DNA of 23,105 bases, from positions 1-23,105 of the forward strand of contig JAFUZI010000057.1 in the NCBI GenBank assembly GCA_017476705.1, given 5' to 3'. This stretch comes from Bacilli bacterium. Its GTDB lineage: Bacteria; Bacillota_I; Bacilli_A; RF39; UBA660. The translations under genes were made by a program, and so were the position numbers. The notes beneath the pieces are model-generated. The model saw only the letters and a list, made by a program, of their open reading frames with translations. It did no database searches and was not told the origin of the DNA. Below, piece after piece: positions 15,523-23,105 of this stretch (position 1 is its first letter; each line of letters opens with the position of its first letter).

Positions 15523-16944
15523 CTAATATTGAATACCCCATATAACATGATGTTTTGCATCTTTTCCACAACAAACACATTTAGTATCAATAGGCTCTTC
15601 ATCTACAATACATCTAGATTTACAACCTCTTATTTCTTTTACTTTTAACTCACAAGCCTCATCACCACACCACATTGCATGAATAAATCCTGGTTGCTTA
15701 TTTAATATTCTTTCCATATCTTCCATATTATGGGCTTCAAAAGTTAATTTATTTTGTCTTTCTAAAGCTCTATTATACATATCTTTTTGTATTGTTTCCA
15801 ATAAATCTTTAATATAATCGACAGTTAACTCTTCCTTTTTTATATTTATCTTTTCCCTAGTATCACGTCTAGCAACAGTAATAGTATTATTAGCTAAATC
15901 TCTAGCACCAACTTCTACTCTGATAGGTATTCCATTAACTTCTGCCTCTGCAAACTTAAATCCAGGTGATTTATTTGAATTATCTACATATGATACAACA
16001 TCTTTATCATTTAACTCTTTATTAAATGAATTACACAATTCTAATACTGCATCATCATTTCCTATTGGAACTATTACAACTTGCTTAGGAGCTATTCTTG
16101 GAGGAAGTACTAAACCATAATCATCAGCATGAACCATAATAATAGCAGCTATTGCCCTAGTAGTTTTTCCCCAAGTAGTATAATAAGCATACTCTTCCTT
16201 ATTATCTTTATTAGTAAATTTAACATCATATGCCTTACTAAATTTTTGGCCAAAATAATGACTTGTACCATCTTGTAAACAAACACCATTGTACATTAAA
16301 TCTTCATTAGTAAGAGTCCATTCAGCACCCGCAAATTTTTCTTTTTCAGTTTTCTTACCAGTAATAGAAGGAATAGCTAGAATCTCATGATTAAACCACT
16401 TATAAACCTCAATCATTCTTGAAGTCTCTTCTATTGCCTCCTCATCAGTAGCATGTACAGTATGTCCCTCTTGCCATAAAAACTCTCTACTTCTCAAGAA
16501 AGGTCTAGTTTCTTTTTCATATCTAAAAACATTACACCATTGATTATATAATTTTGGTAAATCTTTATATGAAGTAATATGTTTTTTATAATAATCACAA
16601 AAAACAGTTTCAGAAGTAGATCTAATCGCAAATCTCTCATCTAATTTCTTTTCTCCAACTTCAGTAACCCATACTAATTCTGGAGCAAATCCTTCAATAA
16701 GTTCCTTTTCCTGATTAAACAATTTTTCTGGTATAAGCAAAGGCATTTGAACATTAACATGTCCTAATTCCTTAAATTTTTTATCCATAATTGATTGAAT
16801 TTTTTCCCATATAGCATAACCATTAGGTTCAATTGCAATACAACCCTTTACAGAAGTATAATCAGCAAGTTTTGCCGCCCTAACAACATCAGTATACCAT
16901 TTTGCAAAATCCACATCTCTACTAGTAATAGCATTATTTTTCAT
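15523..16944 (-). CDS. proS: Prolyl-tRNA synthetase, archaeal/eukaryote-type (ProS type 3)
   Basis: A 473-residue class II aminoacyl-tRNA synthetase that charges tRNA-Pro. It is of the short type without the bacterial editing insertion between motifs 2 and 3. Motif 2 is seen in FRYEKETRPFLRSREFLWQEGHTVHA (about 143-168) and motif 3 in TTWGKTTRAIAAIIMVHADDYGLVLPPRIAP (about 259-289). The anticodon-binding domain follows. The C-terminal zinc region has Cys pairs (CGDEAC ... CKSRC ... CVCCGK), and the chain ends in Tyr as in archaeal-type ProRS. The ATG at 16944 follows GGAGGT; the earlier TTG at 16956 overlaps this site. Expression is controlled by a T-box leader. Confidence 0.96.
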   Translation of the reverse strand: MKNNAITSRDVDFAKWYTDVVRAAKLADYTSVKGCIAIEPNGYAIWEKIQSIMDKKFKELGHVNVQMPLLIPEKLFNQEKELIEGFAPELVWVTEVGEKKLDERFAIRSTSETVFCDYYKKHITSYKDLPKLYNQWCNVFRYEKETRPFLRSREFLWQEGHTVHATDEEAIEETSRMIEVYKWFNHEILAIPSITGKKTEKEKFAGAEWTLTNEDLMYNGVCLQDGTSHYFGQKFSKAYDVKFTNKDNKEEYAYYTTWGKTTRAIAAIIMVHADDYGLVLPPRIAPKQVVIVPIGNDDAVLELCNSFNKELNDKDVVSYVDNSNKSPGFKFAEAEVNGIPIRVEVGARDLANNTITVARRDTREKINIKKEELTVDYIKDLLETIQKDMYNRALERQNKLTFEAHNMEDMERILNKQPGFIHAMWCGDEACELKVKEIRGCKSRCIVDEEPIDTKCVCCGKDAKHHVIWGIQY

Positions 16945-16954
16945 ATTTACCTCC

Positions 16955-17142
16955 AAAAAAAGATGATACCAAAGGAGTGCATAAGCACGGTACCATCCTT
17001 ACTTTTTCTTTTTTGATAACGGAATTCTCCGGAATATTTCTCAAGAAAGGTAGGAATATAACTAGATTATTATTAAGTTCACACTATCCTTAACTCACTA
17101 AAAATAAGAGCTAATTATATTATGGTCTTTCCACAGATTTAT
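16955..17142 (-). promoter_or_regulatory. T-box riboswitch leader of proS (tRNA-Pro sensing)
   Basis: The leader carries the T-box core GGATGGTACCGTG (16986-16998). Its TGGT would pair with the ACCA end of uncharged tRNA-Pro. A terminator hairpin (GATGGTACC ... GGTATCATC, 16962-16997, then seven T) is the alternative fold. Upstream, CGGA-GAAT-TCCG looks like stem III, GTTAAG-GATAGTGTGAA-CTTAAT resembles the distal stem I loop, and CCT at 17052-17054, followed by a purine, is the likely Pro specifier codon. The exact stem I fold was not computed. Low tRNA-Pro charging would switch proS on. Confidence 0.88.
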
Positions 17143-17148
17143 GATTAT

Positions 17149-17176
17149 ATTATAATCTATTTTCACAAATTGTCAA
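17149..17176 (-). promoter_or_regulatory. Consensus promoter of the proS T-box leader
   Basis: TTGACA (17171-17176), 16 bases, TATAAT (17149-17154) on the minus strand. Both boxes are perfect. The -35 box lies just four bases after the eno stop codon. Confidence 0.9.
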
Positions 17177-17180
17177 ATTC

Positions 17181-18407
17181 TTACTTAGAAAGTTCTTCCT
17201 CAATTCTCATTAATTGATTATATTTACATACTCTATCAGTTCTAGACATAGAACCAGTCTTTATTTGACCTAAATTAAGACCAACAGCTAAGTCAGCAAT
17301 AGTAGTATCTTCTGTCTCACCTGATCTATGTGAAATAATAGTTTTATATCCATTTTTACGAGCTAATTCAATAGTTTCTAATGTCTCAGTAATAGTACCA
17401 ATTTGATTAACTTTTAACAAAATAGCATTTCCAGCATGTTTATCAATACCCATTTGTAGACATTTCTTATTAGTAACAAACAAATCATCACCAACAAGTT
17501 GTATTTTATCTCCAAGTTTTTCAGTAATCTTAGTAAATCCTTCCCAATCATTTTCATCTACTGGATCTTCAATTGAAATAATAGGATATTTAGAAACCAA
17601 CTCCTCATAAAAACTAATTAATTCATCCGTTGTTAGTGATCTTCCTTCACCTGTTAAAACATATTTACCATCTTCATAAAATTCAGAAGCAGCAACATCT
17701 ATAGCTAAACAAACATCAACTCCAGGTTCATAGCCAGCTCTTTTAATAGCTTCCATAATTAATTCAAATCCTTCAGTATTAGAATCTAAATTAGGTGCAA
17801 AACCACCTTCATCACCTACTCCAGTAGCTAAACCTTTTTCATTAAGAACTTTTTTTAAATTATGAAACACTTCAGCTCCAACTCTAACCCTTTCTTTTAT
17901 AGTATCTCTTTGTGGAATAATCATAAACTCTTGAAAGTCTAATTTATTATCAGCATGTGCTCCACCATTCAATATATTCATCATAGGAACAGGTAAAACA
18001 TCACCATCACCAATATATTTATATAATGGTAATCCTTTTTCTAAAGCAGTTGCTTTCATAGCCGCCATTGATATTCCAAGAATAGCATTAGCCCCAAATT
18101 TAGATTTAGTTTCAGTACCATCTAAATTAATCATTGCATAGTCTAACTCTTTTTGATTAGCTGCATCCATTCCGACAACTAATTCTTTAAGAGGTCCATT
18201 TACATTAGAAACTGCCTTTAAAACTCCTTTTCCCATATAACGATCTCCACCATCACGAAGTTCTAATGCTTCCCTTTCACCAGTAGAAGCACCACTAGGA
18301 ACAGCAGCCCTACCAACAATTCCATTTTCTAAAACAACATCAACCTCAACAGTTGGATTACCTCTTGAATCTAATATTTCTCTACCTTTAACATCTATTA
18401 TTTTCAT
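17181..18407 (-). CDS. eno: Enolase
   Basis: A 408-residue phosphopyruvate hydratase that converts 2-phosphoglycerate to phosphoenolpyruvate in glycolysis. Conserved parts: SRGNPTVEVDV, PSGASTG loop (37-43), GANAILGISMA, GDEGGFAP (catalytic E200), the metal ligands D237, E280 and D307, K332 in LLKVNQIGT, and SHRSGETEDT (359-368). The chain ends LMRIEEELSK, about 20 residues shorter than the usual 430, lacking the normal short C-terminal tail. This tail is not catalytic. AGGAGG precedes the start. A TATAAT lies upstream (minus strand, near 18430) without a clear -35. No own terminator is seen before the proS promoter. Confidence 0.97.
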   Translation of the reverse strand: MKIIDVKGREILDSRGNPTVEVDVVLENGIVGRAAVPSGASTGEREALELRDGGDRYMGKGVLKAVSNVNGPLKELVVGMDAANQKELDYAMINLDGTETKSKFGANAILGISMAAMKATALEKGLPLYKYIGDGDVLPVPMMNILNGGAHADNKLDFQEFMIIPQRDTIKERVRVGAEVFHNLKKVLNEKGLATGVGDEGGFAPNLDSNTEGFELIMEAIKRAGYEPGVDVCLAIDVAASEFYEDGKYVLTGEGRSLTTDELISFYEELVSKYPIISIEDPVDENDWEGFTKITEKLGDKIQLVGDDLFVTNKKCLQMGIDKHAGNAILLKVNQIGTITETLETIELARKNGYKTIISHRSGETEDTTIADLAVGLNLGQIKTGSMSRTDRVCKYNQLMRIEEELSK

Positions 18408-18557
18408 ATTAACCTCCTCTAATATAATTATAACATTATTTCATAATAAAAAAAAATAATTGACTCAAAAACAAGTAAATTATAATAAATATAATGTAAT
18501 GATTATTGTTATAAACAACTATATTATGATATAATATAGAAAATAGGAAGTGAGATA
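18408..18557. other. Divergent promoter region between eno and the FemX gene
   Basis: A 150-base AT-rich spacer. On the minus strand a TATAAT about 20 bases before the eno start serves as probable -10 box. The plus strand holds the FemX promoter. No coding sequence is seen. Confidence 0.6.
18506..18535 (+). promoter_or_regulatory. Promoter of the FemX gene
   Basis: TTGTTA (18506-18511), 18 bases, and an extended -10 TGATATAAT (TATAAT at 18530-18535), 22 bases before the start codon. Confidence 0.7.
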
Positions 18558-19796
18558 ATGAGAATTGTAAAACTTAGTTCTTCACAATTTGATAGATTTA
18601 CCACAACTCATCGTTATAGAAACTTTTATCAAACATCAATGTATGCTAATGTAATGAGAAAATTTGGATACGATTCTCAATATTTAGGTATAACTGATGA
18701 TAATAATGTCTTAATAGGAGCATCACTAATAATATATAAAGAAGTATTTATGAAAAATAAAATAGCCTATGCCCCTAGAGGAATACTATACAATTATGAA
18801 AACCCAGAAGACGTAAAATTACTAGCAAACACCCTTAAAAAAAGTTTTGGTAATGAAGGATTCATGTTATTAAGAATGGACCCATATATACCAATCACAA
18901 TAAGAGATTTTGAAGGAAATATTATTAACTTTAATAATAAAACTGACCAACTAATAGAAAATCTTGAAAAATCAGGCTTTAAATATAAAGGAAGAAATTT
19001 ATTCTTTGAAACAGAAAAACCTCGTTGGGAATCAATAGTAGTATTAAAAAGAGATTTAAGAGAAATATCATCAAAAATAGATAAAAGAGTTAGAAATAAA
19101 ATTAATAAAGCTATGAATAGTGGGATAACTATAGTTAAAGACAATAACAATAATGTTAATAAACTATATACATTTATTCAAAAGAAAGAAAAAAAACCAC
19201 TATCATACTATAAAGAAATTTGTAATCAATTTAGTAGTGATGTGGAAATATACTATGCTCTTCTAAATACAGAAGAATTCTTAATAAATACCAGAAGAAA
19301 TCTTGAAAAAGAAGAAGAATATAACGATACATTAAAACAAAGATTACAAGACGTATCAATAACTGAAAAAGATAAAACACCATATTTAAATAAAAAAATG
19401 GAATCTGATAGACTATTAACTGTATATAAAGAAAATCTTGAAAAATCAACAGAATTATTAAAAAGTAATCCTGAAGGAATTGTCATTGCAGGCGCAATGG
19501 TTATTAAATACGATAATAGTGCCTATATATTTGTAGAAGGATTAGATGATAAATATGGATATCTTAATGCCAATTATCTTCTAAAATGGCAACTAATTAA
19601 AGATTTTAATGAAAGAGGCTTCAAATACATTAATTTAAATGCCATAGTTGGAGAATTTGAAGAAAAAAATAAATATAGTGGACTAAATGAAGCCAAATTA
19701 GGTTTTAATTCTACAGTAACAGAATATATTGGAGAATTTGATATAATCTTAAATAGCTTTAGCTATAATCTATATAAAAAATTTAATAGGAAATAA
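18558..19796 (+). CDS. FemX/FemAB-family peptidoglycan bridge aminoacyltransferase
   Basis: A 412-residue FemABX-type enzyme, which transfers an amino acid from aminoacyl-tRNA to the lysine side chain of lipid II at the inner membrane face. Two GNAT-like domains are visible: domain 1 has FYQTSMYANVMRKFGY, YAPRGILYN and LLRMDPYI (about 22-112), followed by WESIVVLKRDLREISSKIDKRVRNKINKA (157-185). A charged coiled-coil arm (about 241-302) interrupts domain 2, as in known FemA/FemX structures. Domain 2 then ends with GLNEAKLGFNSTVTEYIGEFDIILN. The start follows AGGAAGTGAG. It is the only plus-strand gene in the window. Which amino acid is added (Gly, Ala or Ser) is not readable. Its presence implies a Lys-type or branched stem peptide. 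Confidence 0.92.
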   Translation: MRIVKLSSSQFDRFTTTHRYRNFYQTSMYANVMRKFGYDSQYLGITDDNNVLIGASLIIYKEVFMKNKIAYAPRGILYNYENPEDVKLLANTLKKSFGNEGFMLLRMDPYIPITIRDFEGNIINFNNKTDQLIENLEKSGFKYKGRNLFFETEKPRWESIVVLKRDLREISSKIDKRVRNKINKAMNSGITIVKDNNNNVNKLYTFIQKKEKKPLSYYKEICNQFSSDVEIYYALLNTEEFLINTRRNLEKEEEYNDTLKQRLQDVSITEKDKTPYLNKKMESDRLLTVYKENLEKSTELLKSNPEGIVIAGAMVIKYDNSAYIFVEGLDDKYGYLNANYLLKWQLIKDFNERGFKYINLNAIVGEFEEKNKYSGLNEAKLGFNSTVTEYIGEFDIILNSFSYNLYKKFNRK

Positions 19797-19826
19797 AAAA
19801 AGAATCGATTTAATCGATTCTTTTAT
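19797..19826. terminator. Bidirectional terminator between femX and tuf
   Basis: Stem GAATCGA-TTTAA-TCGATTC flanked by A and T runs on both sides (19797-19824), so it can end transcripts from both convergent genes. Confidence 0.88.
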
Positions 19827-19830
19827 TTTA

Positions 19831-21015
19831 TTATTCAACGATTTCAGTTACGCTTCCTGCACCAACTGTACGTCCACCTTCACGAATAGAGAATTGAGTT
19901 CCTTGCTCTAAAGCGATTGAGTGAATTAATTCAACAGTCATATCGATATTATCTCCAGGCATTACCATTTCAGTACCTTCTGGTAAAGTAATTACACCAG
20001 TAACATCAGTAGTTCTGAAATAGAATTGAGGACGATAGTTGTTGAAGAATGGAGTATGACGTCCACCTTCTTCTTTACTTAAGATATATACAGTAGCTTT
20101 AAATTTATGATGAGGAGTAACACTTCCTGGTTTAGCAAGAACTTGTCCTCTTTCAACTTCTTCACGAGCAATACCACGTAATAATACTCCGGCATTATCT
20201 CCAGCTTCTGCATAATCTAATTGTTTTCTAAACATTTCGATACCAGTAACAACTGTTTTCTTAGTTGGTTTAATTCCAACGATTTCAACTTCATCATTTA
20301 ATTTTAATTGTCCACGTTCAACACGTCCAGTAACAACAGTACCACGACCTGTAATAGTGAATACATCTTCGATACTCATTAAGAAAGGTTTGTCATTATC
20401 TCTTTCAGGAGTTGGGATCCAAGTATCAACAGCATCCATTAATTCATCAATTTTTGGAGTCCAAGCTGGATCACCTTCTAATGCTTTTAAAGCAGATCCA
20501 CGGATAATTGGAGTATTATCTCCATCAAATCCATATTCATTTAATAAGTCACGAATTTCCATTTCAACTAAATCTAATAATTCAGGATCATCAACCATAT
20601 CACATTTATTCATGAATACTACCATTTTAGGTACTCCAACTTGACGAGCAAGTAAGATATGTTCACGAGTTTGTGCCATAGGTCCATCAGTAGCAGCAAT
20701 AACTAAGATTGCTCCATCCATTTGAGCTGCACCAGTAATCATGTTTTTAACATAATCAGCATGTCCTGGACAGTCAACGTGAGCGTAATGTCTCTTATCA
20801 GTACTGTATTCAACGTGTGCAGTATTGATAGTAATACCACGTTCTCTTTCTTCTGGTGCTTTATCAATGTTAGCGAAGTCAACAGCTTCATTACCATTTT
20901 TACCAGCTAAACATTTAGTAATAGCAGCAGTTAAAGTAGTTTTTCCATGATCTACGTGTCCAATTGTACCAACATTAACATGTGGTTTTGAACGATCAAA
21001 TTTTTCCTTTGCCAT
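19831..21015 (-). CDS. tuf: Elongation factor Tu
   Basis: A 394-residue EF-Tu, the GTPase that delivers aminoacyl-tRNA to the ribosome. G motifs: GHVDHGKT (about 19-26), RGITI with the switch Thr, DCPGHADY (G3), NKCD (G4) and GSALK (G5). Domains 2 and 3 are complete and the chain ends GAGSVTEIVE. The start at 21015 (MAKEKFDRSKPHVNVGTIG) follows GGAGGAA. An in-frame TTG 63 bases upstream coincides with the -35 box of the tuf promoter, so the longer reading is rejected. It follows fusA as in the str operon. Its codon use is visibly more optimised than that of the neighbouring accessory genes. Confidence 0.99.
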   Translation of the reverse strand: MAKEKFDRSKPHVNVGTIGHVDHGKTTLTAAITKCLAGKNGNEAVDFANIDKAPEERERGITINTAHVEYSTDKRHYAHVDCPGHADYVKNMITGAAQMDGAILVIAATDGPMAQTREHILLARQVGVPKMVVFMNKCDMVDDPELLDLVEMEIRDLLNEYGFDGDNTPIIRGSALKALEGDPAWTPKIDELMDAVDTWIPTPERDNDKPFLMSIEDVFTITGRGTVVTGRVERGQLKLNDEVEIVGIKPTKKTVVTGIEMFRKQLDYAEAGDNAGVLLRGIAREEVERGQVLAKPGSVTPHHKFKATVYILSKEEGGRHTPFFNNYRPQFYFRTTDVTGVITLPEGTEMVMPGDNIDMTVELIHSIALEQGTQFSIREGGRTVGAGSVTEIVE

Positions 21016-21049
21016 AAATTTATTTCCTCCTTTTTTATTTACAACATAT

Positions 21050-21078
21050 ATTTTATCTAATAATTGAAAATTTATCAA
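21050..21078 (-). promoter_or_regulatory. Internal promoter of tuf
   Basis: TTGATA (21073-21078), 17 bases, TAAAAT (21050-21055) on the minus strand, in the 83-base gap after fusA. It would allow extra tuf expression over the upstream operon. Confidence 0.7.
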
Positions 21079-21098
21079 CTATTTTGATACACATTTAA

Positions 21099-23105
21099 TT
21101 AATTTCCACTCTTTTTAATAATCTCTTCTGCAATATTTTTTGGAACTTCTTCATAATGATCAAAGAACATTACGAAAGTAGCTCTTCCTTGAGTATTACT
21201 ACGTAAATTAGTAGCATAACCAAACATTTCAGAAAGTGGAACCATTGCGCTTAACTTAATCGCATTTCCTAAAGCCTCTTGACCAAGAGGTTTTCCTCTT
21301 CTACTTGTTAAATCACCCATTACATTACCAAAATATTCTTCTGGTGTTGTTACATCAACTTTCATAATAGGTTCTAGTAAAACAGGTTTACATTTATTTT
21401 TAGCTTCCTTCAACGCAAAACTTGCTGCAATCTTAAAAGCCATTTCATTTGAGTCTACATCATGATAAGATCCATCAAATAATGTAGCCTTAACATCTAT
21501 CATAGGGTATCCTGCAAGTACACCTGTTTGTAAAGCTTCTTGTAATCCCTTATCAACTACTGGTATATATTCACGAGGAACAACACCACCAACGATTTGA
21601 TCAACAAATTCATACCCTTTATCTGGATTTGGTTCAAATTTAATCCAAACATGTCCATATTGTCCACGTCCACCAGATTGTTTAATATACTTACCTTCAC
21701 AATCAGCAGCTTGCTTAATTGTTTCACGATAAGCAACTTGTGGAGCACCAACATTTGCTTCAACACTAAATTCTCTTTTCATACGATCAACTAATACATC
21801 TAAGTGTAATTCACCCATTCCTGCAATAACAGTTTGACCTGTTTCATGATCAGTATGAACTTTAAATGTTGGATCTTCTTCAGCTAATTTTTGTAAAGCT
21901 AAAGCCATTTTATCTTGGTCAGCCTTACTCTTAGGTTCAACAGCTAATTGAATAACTGGTTCTGGAACTTGTAAGCTTTCCAAAATAATAGGTTTCTTTT
22001 CATCACATAAAGTATCACCAGTTGTTGTATTCTTTAAACCAACAGCTGCAGCGATATCTCCAGTATACACATCACTAATTTCCTTACGGTTATTAGCATG
22101 CATTTGAAGAATTCTTCCGATTCTTTCTTTTGTATCTTTTGTAGAGTTTAAAACATATGAACCACTAGTTAAGTGTCCAGAGTAAACTCTAAAGAATGTT
22201 AAACGACCAACAAATGGATCAGTCATAACCTTAAATGCTAAAGCAGCGAAAGGTTCATTATCATTAGGATGTCTTTCTGCTTCTTTGCCATCCAAAGTAG
22301 TTCCTTTTATAGATGGAATATCTAAAGGACTAGGTAAATAATCAACAACTGCATCTAACAATAGTTTTATACCTTTATTACCTAAAGCAGTTCCACACAT
22401 TACAGGGAAGAACTCAGCTGCTAAAGTACCTTTTCTGATAGCAGTCTTAATCATATCTATAGTAACTTCTCCACCATCTAGATATGTCATCATCATGTCA
22501 TCATCATATTCAGCAACTGCTTCAATTAATTCAGCACGTTTTTCTTCAGCAATATCTTTTAAATCTGCTGGAATTTCAATTTCTTGAGCATCTTCAGCTT
22601 GTTGTCCATCATAATGATATGCTTTCATTGTAACTAAATCAATAACACCATCAAAAGTATCTTCAGCACCGATAGGCCATTCAATAGGTTTAGCATTTAC
22701 ACCTAAACGATCTTTAATAGTTTTTAAACTAAATTCGAAATTAGCACCCATTTTATCCATTTTATTCGCAAAAATAATTCTAGGTACTTTAAATTCAGAA
22801 GCTTGTCTCCAAACTGTTTCAGTTTGAGGTTCAACTCCAGCTTGTGCATCGATTAATGCAACTGCTCCATCTAAAACACGTAATGATCTAGAAACTTCAA
22901 TTGTAAAATCTACGTGTCCTGGAGTATCAATAATATTTAAACGATGATTCTTCCAATGAGCTGTAGTAGCAGCAGAAGTAATAGTAATACCTCTTTCTTG
23001 TTCTTGAGCCATCCAGTCCATTTGTGATTCACCATCGTGAGTTTCACCGATTTTATGAGTAACCCCTGTATGGAATAAAATTCTTTCTGTACAAGTAGTT
23101 TTACC
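21099..23105 (-). CDS. fusA: Elongation factor G, 5' end outside the window
   Basis: The last 668 codons of EF-G, the GTPase that drives translocation. The frame stays open to the window edge and begins with GKTT of the P loop (AHVDAGKTT in the family), so about 20 N-terminal residues are missing. Following motifs: FHTGVTHKIGETHDGESQMDWMAQEQERGITI (switch I), DTPGHVDF (G3), NKMDKMGA (G4), then domains II-V with YRETI, GGRGQYGHVWI and the C-terminal GYATNLRSNTQGRATFVMFFDHYEEVP. The internal Met at residue 29 of this fragment is not the start. Its position upstream of tuf matches the str operon (rpsL-rpsG-fusA-tuf). Confidence 0.98.
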   Translation of the reverse strand, partial: GKTTCTERILFHTGVTHKIGETHDGESQMDWMAQEQERGITITSAATTAHWKNHRLNIIDTPGHVDFTIEVSRSLRVLDGAVALIDAQAGVEPQTETVWRQASEFKVPRIIFANKMDKMGANFEFSLKTIKDRLGVNAKPIEWPIGAEDTFDGVIDLVTMKAYHYDGQQAEDAQEIEIPADLKDIAEEKRAELIEAVAEYDDDMMMTYLDGGEVTIDMIKTAIRKGTLAAEFFPVMCGTALGNKGIKLLLDAVVDYLPSPLDIPSIKGTTLDGKEAERHPNDNEPFAALAFKVMTDPFVGRLTFFRVYSGHLTSGSYVLNSTKDTKERIGRILQMHANNRKEISDVYTGDIAAAVGLKNTTTGDTLCDEKKPIILESLQVPEPVIQLAVEPKSKADQDKMALALQKLAEEDPTFKVHTDHETGQTVIAGMGELHLDVLVDRMKREFSVEANVGAPQVAYRETIKQAADCEGKYIKQSGGRGQYGHVWIKFEPNPDKGYEFVDQIVGGVVPREYIPVVDKGLQEALQTGVLAGYPMIDVKATLFDGSYHDVDSNEMAFKIAASFALKEAKNKCKPVLLEPIMKVDVTTPEEYFGNVMGDLTSRRGKPLGQEALGNAIKLSAMVPLSEMFGYATNLRSNTQGRATFVMFFDHYEEVPKNIAEEIIKKSGN

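Noticed and set aside
18794..19486. Minus-strand open frames inside the FemX gene
   Set aside because: They are antisense to a well-supported coding sequence, lack ribosome-binding sites and show no recognisable domains.
20950..21078. Longer EF-Tu reading from a TTG start at 21078
   Set aside because: That TTG coincides with the tuf -35 box, has no ribosome-binding site, and adds residues absent from EF-Tu; GGAGGAA before the ATG at 21015 decides the start.
20357..21794. Plus-strand open frames opposite tuf and fusA
   Set aside because: They are reverse shadows of highly conserved genes, with Ser/Asn/Ile-rich composition typical of antisense reading.

Overview
The window is a gene-dense, AT-rich stretch (GC appears to be roughly 30%) from a low-GC Gram-positive bacterium (Bacillota). 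The evidence is purine-rich Shine-Dalgarno sites before almost every start, a secG-rnr-smpB-ssrA order like that of Bacillus, a T-box leader on proS, a FemX-type peptidoglycan bridge enzyme, and EF-Tu/EF-G of Firmicutes type. Several genes end in TGA (7402, 8229, 6093, 9942), so TGA is a stop and the mycoplasma code does not apply. The cell has a wall (FemX, NlpC/P60, LysM proteins) and carries a spore-type cortex-lytic module. An uncultured gut Bacilli/Clostridia lineage is a reasonable guess; the exact taxon cannot be fixed from the sequence alone.

Layout: every gene is on the minus strand except the FemX gene. Read in the direction of transcription (right to left), the order is: the fusA 3' part (partial at the window edge) and tuf (end of a str-type operon); then femX (+), converging on tuf over a shared bidirectional terminator and divergent from enolase (eno); then proS behind a consensus promoter and a T-box leader that starts at the eno stop codon. 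Next come secG, rnr, an interrupted capA, smpB, ssrA (tmRNA) and tRNA-Thr(GGT), i.e. a secretion, RNA decay and ribosome-rescue cluster. A BRO-N (phage-antirepressor-like) gene lies just downstream of the tRNA. It is followed by a formate/nitrite-transporter-family protein; an operon of a TtcA-like PP-loop enzyme, a transglutaminase-like protein and a small membrane protein; a three-gene operon (five-LysM protein, SleC-like N-terminal domain protein, SpoIID plus three peptidoglycan-binding repeats); a membrane-anchored NlpC/P60 hydrolase; a DUF378 protein; a second RNase R-like gene; and a Cys-rich CFI-box protein.

Functionally the window mixes core translation (fusA, tuf, proS, tRNA-Thr), trans-translation and RNA quality control (smpB, ssrA, two RNase R paralogues), central metabolism (eno) and envelope or spore-wall remodelling (femX, NlpC/P60, LysM/SpoIID operon, capA). 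The most notable points are the in-frame TAA that separates the membrane anchor of an otherwise intact CapA enzyme from its catalytic domain, the split SleC-like operon, the tmRNA tag ending in AFA rather than ALAA, the two RNase R genes, the T-box that may also end eno transcripts, and repeated use of terminator hairpins that contain the stop codon. I found no CRISPR array, insertion sequence or complete prophage.
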